Shown here: in pieces, positions 57,296-64,000 of the stretch
Numbering within the stretch: position 1 is the first letter of the stretch
Layout of the letters: every line of letters begins with the position of its first letter
From: Strobilurus pachycystidiatus
Lineage: Eukaryota; Basidiomycota; Agaricomycetes; Agaricales; Physalacriaceae
Assembly: GCA_019915135.1 (NCBI GenBank)
Contig: JAHLMK010000013.1
Span: 434,001-498,000 of the forward strand
DNA: 64,000 nt
Reading direction: 5' to 3'
Program-made: the position numbers and the translations under genes
The notes under the pieces: generated by a model
Seen by the model: only the letters and a program-made list of their open reading frames with translations
Told to the model about the DNA's origin: nothing
Databases searched by the model: none

Positions 57296-58307
57296 ATTCC
57301 AAGGGTAGGGAGCGTTTTCAGAGGCCTCTGCACCTCTCACACACTCTCTCATACTGTCTGAGCTCACTCAGTACAGTCTGGCACTGAGCAGCAGTGTTCT
57401 CATTGTGGTATCTCAACTTTCTCCAAATGAGCTCAAAATCATTTGGCAGTAAATTGCAAATCACAAGACATCGGTCATAGCTACCATATTGCTGATTGCA
57501 CTCTCATGTTTCTCATGATGTCCCGGACCCATCCTATGAGTTTGGACATGTCACACCATCATGCCCATGTGTGGTATCAACTTTTCTCCAAATGAGCTCA
57601 AATGCATTTGCGAGTAATTTCCATTTTTGGAGATGTAGCCTCATGCTACTGACTTCCTTTCTTAACCTACTAGCCTCAAGGCTATCTCCCCTATTTAGGG
57701 ATGCTATCTCCGATCACAGGAGCTGTCAATCATGACAGCATCTGTCAATCATTTCCAGAAGATCACTTCTGATGCCATGTGTTAAGTTACCCATATCTCA
57801 GCCATGTGACATGGAATAACTTCGCACTTTCCCAGGATCAATCTGTCATCATCTGGCCTAGGCCCAGTGCTGTCTGTCAGCTGATGCTGGGTCTAGGGCG
57901 CCCCAGAGTTGCGAGTTTGATCCCCACTGTGTTGCAGCTTGCTTCCTGCCTTCATCTTCGCATTTTGGCTCTGCAAGGTTTGCACACAGTGTCCCTCCAG
58001 TTCTGCTCACAGGAACTAATGCTCCTTTCACCAGTGTACGCTTTGGACAGTCTCTAGCCCTCCCTGCTGTCTGCTACAGCTAGATCTAACTCGATCTTTC
58101 ACTGCTGTCCATTGTCACTGGTATGCTTATCCAACTTGATTTCGAGTTGATGCCTTATCTTGTGCACAGTGTCCAATCCCTGCCTGCTCCCACGCTTCCT
58201 GATAGCGTGGCACTTGGGATTCTGTGCACAGTTTAGCTTGCTCTGCCTTTGTTTCTGCTTCATCACCCTTGCTCCTACCTCGCACATCGCTCTGCTCATC
58301 CATCTCT

Positions 58308-59720
58308 ATGCCCCCCATCGCTGTCTCTGAGTCCTCCCACAATGATCTCGACATCATTGCCTCTCCTCAGGCCTCCCCTGATCCTGAGGCCTCTCCTGCG
58401 CCCCATACCATCATTCCTGACTCTGAGATCGACCGCTCTCGCATCAAGAAGCTCAGTGAGAAGCTGCAGCTCCTTGTTACTCAGTTCTCTGATGGCACCA
58501 TCGCTAACCACGCTGAGTTCATGCGTCAAGCACGGCTCACTGGTGCCAGCGCTCACGAGATGGCCGACTACATTGACCAAGTCACCCAGGTCATCGCTGC
58601 TCGACGCGCTGCTCGCGTCGACTCTGCACCTGCTGAGCCCACTGCCGACCCAGCCACTGTTGCTGCTCGTCAGGTTCAGGAGGAGCGGCAGCGCCAGCAC
58701 AAGCAGGCTGTCGAAGACGCCGCTTGGGCCGCTCTCGCTGCCAACTTGGATGCCCTCGATGCTGAGGGCAACAGAGCAGCACCCGTTGTTCCTAGTCCGA
58801 ACACTGGTCCTCTCTCTGCTGCCTTGTTTGCCAAGCTCCTTAATCCCACCTCCACTTCGGAGTCAGGGATTCCTTCCTCCATTCTTGCTGCAGCTCCTCA
58901 TCTTGCGCAGCTCTCCTCCTTGTCTGATCTCTCTCCACATCTACAAGAGACAGACCGCCTCCGCAGACTCTTTAGAGCGGACAAGGATGCAGATGCTGTT
59001 GCAGACCTTCTCCGTTCCCTCTCTCATCCTGATCCATTTGCCCATTCCTTGTGGCGTCTCATTGTCCAAGATCTTTATGTTGACTTTGAGAAACTCCTTG
59101 CTTCCTTTGGGTCTCACCCATCTCATCATGATGATGAACCCAAGGACTTTGGAGGTGGTTATGCTCTTGTGCGCAAGGACCACGTCTCTGCACGTCAGTC
59201 TCTTTCCACAGAGTCAGACTGGACCCGCTGCTTTGATGCATGGTCTCGAGGTGTTCTCCTTGTCTACCCTCACCGGAACAAGGAGTTGGAGAAGTACAGA
59301 GCCATTGTGGTGGAGATGTTCCGTGCTTCTGAACCAGATCTTTCATTTCCTATCCGCTTTGATTGTCAGACTCGTGAACATTATGCCAAGTCTCCTTTTG
59401 AGCTGCATGACCGGTCTCAACTTCATTTCCCTATGCTCTCTGAAATGCTTCGCTCTCGAGGCAGCCCATCTGCGTTTAAGCGCCCTGCAGCTACTTCAGC
59501 TCAGGAGCCGTCTCCAAAGCGTCAGAGGGTTATTTGTCAGAACTGGAATCTGGGGAGTTGTCCCAAGACTCCTTGTGCTTTCAAGAGGATTCATGGCACC
59601 TGTTCTGAGTGCGGCGGCAAGCATCCCGCTCGTGACAAAGAACAGTGCCTTGTCCTCCTCACTGCCCGACGAGCAGTTGCTCATAGCAAGTCGGGTGCTG
59701 GAAGCGCAGGCTCAGCCTAG
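58308..59720 (+). CDS. YR element ORF1, gag-like protein with C-terminal zinc fingers
   Basis: From the Met at 58308 (MPPIAVSESSHNDLD) the frame runs 470 codons without interruption; an earlier Met at 58224 lies in leader sequence. The N-terminal half is helical and Ala-rich (QFSDGTIANHAEFMRQARLT, ARQVQEERQRQHKQ, a predicted coiled coil). The middle has the gag-like segment ETDRLRRLFRADKDADAVAD, then WTRCFDAWSRGVLLVYPHRN and YRAIVVEMFRASEPDLSFPI. The C-terminus has a CCCH-like CQNWNLGSCPKTPCAFKRIH and a CSECGGKHPARDKEQC knuckle. It presumably binds element RNA. ORF2 starts in another frame before this ORF ends. Confidence 0.7.
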   Translation: MPPIAVSESSHNDLDIIASPQASPDPEASPAPHTIIPDSEIDRSRIKKLSEKLQLLVTQFSDGTIANHAEFMRQARLTGASAHEMADYIDQVTQVIAARRAARVDSAPAEPTADPATVAARQVQEERQRQHKQAVEDAAWAALAANLDALDAEGNRAAPVVPSPNTGPLSAALFAKLLNPTSTSESGIPSSILAAAPHLAQLSSLSDLSPHLQETDRLRRLFRADKDADAVADLLRSLSHPDPFAHSLWRLIVQDLYVDFEKLLASFGSHPSHHDDEPKDFGGGYALVRKDHVSARQSLSTESDWTRCFDAWSRGVLLVYPHRNKELEKYRAIVVEMFRASEPDLSFPIRFDCQTREHYAKSPFELHDRSQLHFPMLSEMLRSRGSPSAFKRPAATSAQEPSPKRQRVICQNWNLGSCPKTPCAFKRIHGTCSECGGKHPARDKEQCLVLLTARRAVAHSKSGAGSAGSA

Positions 59721-61554
59721 AAGCTTATCTGGCTCAAAGCGGAAGGCAGAAGATGAGCAGTCTGCACCGCGTTTCAAAAGAGGCTATGTTTTTACTTCCA
59801 ATGTATCATCAGAATCCAAAGCTCCTCCGAGCATTTCTTCCACTTATACTGCTCCTCCTCTACCTAGACCACCTCAGCAGATCCTAGATGATCTACAGAT
59901 CCAAGCCTCGCTTGCAGCTGTTGCGGATTACATCCGTGTTGATACTCCTTTCAATGTTGACCGCATTGAGCACTTGTTGACCAAACATCCCAACCGTCCA
60001 TTTGTTGATTCTGTCATTTGCTCTCTTAGTGAAGGCTTCTGGCCTTTCCATGATGGAGAATGGGAAGCTCATCTCAAAGAGCGCTATGATAATTATGCCA
60101 CAGAGGCTCAAGATCTTGCAGAACTTCAAGTTTATAGAGATCAAGAGATTGCAGCTGGTCGCTGGTCTCCAGCTCTTCCAGAGAACTTTGTACTTCTTCC
60201 TGGAAGGCGCATTTCTCCCATGTTTGTTGTCTGGCAGAAAGGCAAACCTCGTGTTGTCATGGATCATACTGGCAATGGTCTCAATGATGGCATATCCAGA
60301 GAGGATGCCAAAGTGCGCTATGATGATATGCATTCATTTGGTCAACTTCTCAATGATGTGCTCAAAGCACATCCAAATGAGGAACTGTTGCTCTTCAAGA
60401 GTGATGTATCCAAAGCATTCCTCAACCTTCCTGCCCATCCCATTTGGCAACTTCATCAAGTGGTCACTGTAGATGGCAGATACCACATTGTGCGCCGTCT
60501 CATTCTGGGCACTCGTGCTTCTCCTCACTGTTGGTGTTCATTCTCTGGGCTTCTCAACTGGATAGCTTGGGAACTTGGAGTCATTGGTCTTCATGACTAT
60601 ATGGATGACTTCTTTGGCTGGGATTTCAAGCGCAATCTTGTTATGTTTCATGGCAAACTGCGTCCCCACCGTCAAGTTCAACTTCTTGTCTTTTGGGATC
60701 TCATTGGTTATCCATATGATGACAAGAAGCAGGAGCATGGAGTCACCCTCAAATTCATTGGCTTCTGGGTTGATATCCATTCTGGTTCTATCTCTCTCTC
60801 TCCAGATTCTCTTGACTCTATGATTACTTCAATCAATGAGTTCTTGGGACAACCCAAGCCCCCTCTTCAGCAATGGCAGCAAGTTGCTGGCTATCTGAAT
60901 TGGACTCTCAATGTCTTGCCCTGGGCACGCCCAGCTCTCACAGAGCTCTATCGCAAGATGAGCGGCAAGACCATCGGCTTCAAAGGCATTCCACTCAATG
61001 CTGAGGTTAAGCAGGACCTCAGTTGGTTTGTCAAAGTTGCGAAGGATTGCATTGGCATTCGCTTTGTTGATGCTCAATCTTGGAGTGATGATGAGGCAGA
61101 TTTCATTGGCTGGACAGATGCTAGCAATTCTGGTCTTGCATTTGTATATGCAGGCAATGGCTTTGCTTATCAGCTTAAGACTATCACGGGAGTGGACACA
61201 TTCTTCCGTGAACTTCTTGCCATTCTCTGTCTCATCCACCATGTTGCCTCATTCAAGATTCCTCCTCGTCGCATTCTGATCCATTCAGACAGCATGGATT
61301 CAGTTGCAGTTTTCAACTCCTTGTCTGCATCTCAATCATCACACAATGCCATTCTGTTGGCAATTGCTGATATTGTGCTGCGCACAGGCATTGATGTGCG
61401 AGTTAGACACATCCCTGGAGTTGACAACATCATGGCAGACTTGTTGTCTCGCCTTCTGTTTGATGATTTTTCCAAACAGTTTCCCTCCTACCGCGTCTGC
61501 ACATTCCAGCCCCCAAGAGAGCTGGTTCCGGCGCGATGGAGAGAGTGCTTTTAG
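59593..61554 (+). CDS. YR element ORF2, reverse transcriptase and RNase H, apparently intact
   Basis: The frame is open from 58249, but only the part after about 59700 reads as protein; 59593 is the nearest upstream ATG (653 codons) and overlaps ORF1 by 128 bp. RT motifs: SEGFWPFHDGEWEAHLKERY upstream, then PMFVVWQKGKPRVVMDHTGN, LLFKSDVSKAFLNLP (motif A), LGTRASPHCW and LHDYMDDFFGWD (YMDD). RNase H: IGWTDASNSGLAFVYAGNGF, FFRELLAILCLIHHVASF, ILIHSDSMDSVAVFNSL and VRHIPGVDNIMADLLSR. The Asp-Glu-Asp-Asp set appears complete. It copies element RNA to DNA. Translation could depend on re-initiation or frameshifting from ORF1. Confidence 0.75.
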   Translation: MAPVLSAAASIPLVTKNSALSSSLPDEQLLIASRVLEAQAQPRSLSGSKRKAEDEQSAPRFKRGYVFTSNVSSESKAPPSISSTYTAPPLPRPPQQILDDLQIQASLAAVADYIRVDTPFNVDRIEHLLTKHPNRPFVDSVICSLSEGFWPFHDGEWEAHLKERYDNYATEAQDLAELQVYRDQEIAAGRWSPALPENFVLLPGRRISPMFVVWQKGKPRVVMDHTGNGLNDGISREDAKVRYDDMHSFGQLLNDVLKAHPNEELLLFKSDVSKAFLNLPAHPIWQLHQVVTVDGRYHIVRRLILGTRASPHCWCSFSGLLNWIAWELGVIGLHDYMDDFFGWDFKRNLVMFHGKLRPHRQVQLLVFWDLIGYPYDDKKQEHGVTLKFIGFWVDIHSGSISLSPDSLDSMITSINEFLGQPKPPLQQWQQVAGYLNWTLNVLPWARPALTELYRKMSGKTIGFKGIPLNAEVKQDLSWFVKVAKDCIGIRFVDAQSWSDDEADFIGWTDASNSGLAFVYAGNGFAYQLKTITGVDTFFRELLAILCLIHHVASFKIPPRRILIHSDSMDSVAVFNSLSASQSSHNAILLAIADIVLRTGIDVRVRHIPGVDNIMADLLSRLLFDDFSKQFPSYRVCTFQPPRELVPARWRECF

Positions 61555-61952
61555 AGGCCTTGGGCGAGAGGAGAAAAACTGATCCCTCTCGCCCACCTAT
61601 GGACTTGAAGAAACTAGATGACTTAGTCTTGTATCTACAAGTCCATGCAATTGAGAAGTCCACTCGTAAAAACTATGCTACTGGTGCCAGAGATTATGCT
61701 AGATTCTGTCACAACCACAGCCTTCCTTTGGATCTCACTCCAGAAACTCTATCTCGCTATATTGCCTATACTTCTCAATTCATTGCCTCTGGCTCCAAAT
61801 ATCTTTCTGGAGCACGTCACTTTCTCAAGGAGTTCTATCCCTCATTCACTGAAGCTCGAGCTTCTGCTGCTCTAGTGCAAGCTACTATCAGAGGAGCCAA
61901 AAAGATCAGAGCCGATCCAGTGAAGCGCAAACCACCTCTGCGCTCTAACTAA
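61536..61952 (+). pseudogene. YR element ORF3, tyrosine recombinase, N-terminal part only
   Basis: The ATG at 61536 overlaps the end of ORF2 by 19 bp. The product reads MERVLLEALGERRKTDPSRP, then LDDLVLYLQVHAIEKSTRKN, NYATGARDYARFCHNHSLPL, TLSRYIAYTSQFIASGSKYL and IRGAKKIRADPVKRKPPLR, the core-binding (SAM-like) domain that precedes a tyrosine recombinase catalytic domain. It stops at 61950 because Gypsy 2 inserted; the last two residues are encoded by the insert. The lost catalytic half is the part preserved, decayed, at 48149-48990. Confidence 0.75.
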
Positions 61953-62361
61953 AGGGAAGAGCGAGTATCAAGTCAAGATCTGGCTAGGCCAGGTGTATAG
62001 ACGAGATCAAAGCTACCGACTACACAGTAATCTACTTGCTTATATACGTGTCCACTACTGACTACCCTTTGCCCTAGCCCCTTGTCCAAACCTGTTTCCT
62101 CCAGGGATATTAAGCACTGCCTTGGTTCTATGACGCTCCAGATTCCCTCCATGTGTCCCCTGCACGGCAATAGCCTGCTAGCCATGAGGTATGATGTCAG
62201 ACCATGCTGCCAACATGTTGCGTGTCAAGGAGTGTCAAGGAGTATGAATGATGTCACTAGGGGACGTCTCTGAGACACAGATAAGGGATAAGATATGATG
62301 AAGAGATATGATAGGTGATAAAATGTGAAGGATAAGATGAAAAGATAGTCCATTCGTAACA
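61944..62361 (-). repeat. 3' LTR of Gypsy 2 (approximate boundaries)
   Basis: On the minus strand it begins TGTTACGAATGG at 62361, directly after the pol stop, and runs to the point where the YR reading frame resumes (about 61944). It contains GATAAG/CTTATC-rich repeats (62280-62345). The lower edge lacks a clear CA end and no partner LTR is in the window, so the exact boundary is uncertain. Confidence 0.55.
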
Positions 62362-64000
62362 TTACCCCCTCCTTAAGGCGCAGGTTCCATTCTGTGCTAG
62401 CCTGTTTGCTAATGCTTCGCTTGGCATGGAACTAGGAGTGGGTTCTGTGTCCGGTTGTGGCATAGGTCGGAAAAGATGCGTGGGGAATTGGGAAATGGGG
62501 ATCTCAATGCGTGCTAGCTTGGGTGGCTTTGGCTTGTTTGGGAAGCGCTTGTGGAACTCTGCAATGGCTTTGGCAGCATGTTCTAAATTGCGCATTAGCT
62601 CCCATGTTTGTTCGTGTGCGCCATAACCCTTCCACTGCACTTTGTACCGGAATGTGCCTCGGTACTTTCCCGAATTGACTATTTCCTCTACTTCCCACTC
62701 GGGTTCCTGTCCTTCTACTACTGGTGGTGGCTGTGTGTTACGTGGCTGTGATGGAAAGTCAGGTGGATGATAGGGTGATATGAGGGCTTCATTGAAGACC
62801 GGGTGAATGTTCTTCCACGTGCGTGGTAGTGCAAGTTTGTATGAACTCTTTCCAACTTTCTCAACCACTTTGAATAGTCCAAAATGCAAGTCCCCCATCT
62901 TCTTTGCCGGTCTGTCTGTACTAAGATTGGTCCCTTCCAACCACACCTTGTCCCCAGGTTTGTACTCAATCGCCTCTGACCTCTTCTTGTCATAGTGCCT
63001 CTTCATGTCCTCCGCCGCCTTCTTCAATGCAGCCTCTACTTCTTCCCTGACCTTCCGCATTCCATCTGCAAACTCCTGAGCAGTCTGGTTCCTTGACATC
63101 ATCTTTGGTGCGGTTCCTTTGTACGGGTGACGGCCATTGTCGGCATAGAACAGAGTAACCTTGGTTGCCGAGTGCTCTTGGTCATTCAAGGCAAACTCTG
63201 CCGTCGGCAGCCACTGGTCCCAGTCGCTTTGATGATAGTTGACAAACAGACATAGATAATGTTCTATCTCTTGGTTTATCCGTTCTGTCTGCCCATTGGT
63301 CTGGGGATGATACGCCGTTGTGAAGTTCCCTTCAATGCCAAGTAACCGGTACAACTCCTTCATGAACTAGGAGTGATACTGGGGTCCTCGATCATGGACT
63401 ATTTTGCGTGGTAGCCCATGAATTGGGAAAATTCAATCCCGATAGATCCGTGCCATGCCGACTGACGTCAGAGACATGTGTGTAGGCACGAGTCGTACTC
63501 GTTTGGTGAAGTGGTCCACCGTGACGCTGATGGCATTGTATCCTCCTGACTCCGGCAACTCTCCTATCAAGTCTGTCCCAATCGTCTGCCAGGGCTCAGT
63601 GGGTGCATCATGCGGGTGTAGCGGGCCAGTGGGCTTTGAGCGGTGTGCTTTAGTGGCTTGGCACTTCTTGCAGCCCGTGACGTAAGTGCGCACGTCTCGG
63701 CTGATCCCTGGCCACCAGTAGTTCCGCGTGATGAGCTCCTGGGTTCTGTACCGGCCCGGATGTCCTGCCAACTGGGTGTCGTGATGCGCCTGGATGATCC
63801 GCCCTCTCAAGTCCTTGTCCTTTGGTACATAGATACGTCCCTGCCATGTAACTACTCCGTCGTCTGTTTCTATCCAGTCTTTTTCTTTATTTTCTAATGC
63901 TACTTGTAAGTACTTGTCCTTGTTTGCTTTTCTTTGTTTGATTTTTATAAGTAATATGTCCTCTGGTGCGTCTACGCTATGTGTATTTAAAGAAAAATAA
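62362..64000 (-). pseudogene. Gypsy 2 pol: integrase and chromodomain of a Ty3/gypsy chromovirus, continues past window end
   Basis: The minus frame enters at 64000 and reads EKDWIETDDGVVTWQGRIYV, then the zinc finger HHDTQLAGHPGRYRTQELI with CKKCQATK, and the integrase core (IGTDLIGELPESGGYNAISV, HDRGPQ, AYHPQTNGQTERINQEIEHY). The GPY-like tail is YKPGDKVWLEGTNLSTDRPA and the chromodomain is WEVEEIVNSGKYRGTFRYKV with QWKGYGAHEQTWEL. Stops at 63433-63435 (TGA) and 63367-63369 (TAG) interrupt it; otherwise it is complete to 62362. The element inserted in the YR recombinase gene. RT and 5' parts lie outside the window. Confidence 0.9.

Larger units (their letters stand above)
57296..61943 (+). 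mobile_element. YR (Ngaro-like) retroelement, 3'-truncated by Gypsy 2
   Basis: The element starts near 57296 within a Plavaka exon, placed by comparison with the derivative at 52829-53997. A 1-kb leader is followed by three overlapping ORFs: gag-like with zinc fingers, RT/RNase H, and a tyrosine recombinase. Absence of a methyltransferase domain and this order point to the PAT/Ngaro side of YR elements rather than DIRS proper. The recombinase is cut off near 61943 by a Gypsy LTR, so the 3' repeats that would decide the class are missing. Its ORFs carry no internal stop, so it was active recently. Confidence 0.75.

Noticed and set aside
52829..58260. The 1-kb inverted repeats at 53 kb and 57.3-58.2 kb as terminal repeats of the Plavaka transposon
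   Set aside because: The right arm is the 5' end of the YR element and interrupts a Plavaka exon. The left arm ends in the YR 3' terminus, so both are YR copies that flank the Plavaka gene by chance.
58249..59700. The 1101-codon open frame 58249-61554 as one protein
   Set aside because: Its first 450 or so codons are the Leu/Ser/Pro-rich shadow of the gag-like ORF in another frame. RT-type sequence begins only after about 59700.
1..64000. CRISPR arrays, rRNA or bacterial-type operons
   Set aside because: No spaced direct-repeat array, no rRNA signature and no intronless operon-like gene cluster was seen. The window is eukaryotic.

Overview
The window comes from the nuclear genome of a filamentous basidiomycete, most likely a mushroom-forming agaricomycete. 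The evidence is short (about 45-80 nt) GT-AG introns in every host gene, a basidiomycete-style HMG-box regulator, a RIC8 homologue, and a repeat fraction typical of mushrooms: Plavaka/CACTA, Ngaro-like tyrosine-recombinase retroelements, chromodomain Gypsy elements, a Tad-like LINE, PIF/Harbinger and many hAT MITEs. No prokaryotic features, CRISPR arrays or rRNA genes were seen.

Layout. 1-10.1 kb is ordinary genic DNA: the last exon of a CCDC130/Saf4-type splicing factor, a 2.7 kb spacer with degenerate tandem repeats, a two-exon HMG-box gene and a five-exon RIC8 gene. From 11.8 kb to the end the window is almost entirely mobile DNA. 11.8-18.0 kb is a full-length but decayed LINE bounded by an 11-bp target duplication. 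18.0-20.9 kb is an integrase-core-type gene fossil carrying two hAT MITEs. 21.7-34.8 kb holds a single fossil gene on the minus strand whose product starts with a histone H3-like tail. It is split by a solo LTR (A), a hAT MITE and a second solo LTR (B). LTR B is itself swollen from about 1.56 kb to 9.4 kb by eight nested insertions. 36.2-40.8 kb is AT-rich and gene-free. 41.7-47.2 kb is an LTR remnant followed by a decayed chromovirus (Gypsy 1). 48.1-54.0 kb holds two partial copies of a tyrosine-recombinase (YR) element and a gene fossil. 54.4-64 kb is another nest: a Plavaka transposase gene interrupted by a YR element, which is in turn interrupted by a minus-strand chromovirus (Gypsy 2).

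How it fits together. Nearly every transposon boundary from 11.8 to 34.6 kb was fixed by pairing terminal repeats with target-site duplications: 11 bp (LINE), 8 bp (hAT), 5 bp (LTR), TAA (Harbinger) and TA (mariner-like). For LTR B, subtracting the nested insertions returns a length close to its uninterrupted sibling LTR A. This gives a relative order of events: H3-tail gene, then LTR B, then hAT MITE F, then the mariner-like MITE. The best candidates for undescribed biology are the H3-tail-mimic gene family, the group of hAT MITE subfamilies that share a terminal pattern but have unrelated subterminal arrays, and the internally deleted YR derivative. All family names come from reading motifs; no database search was possible.
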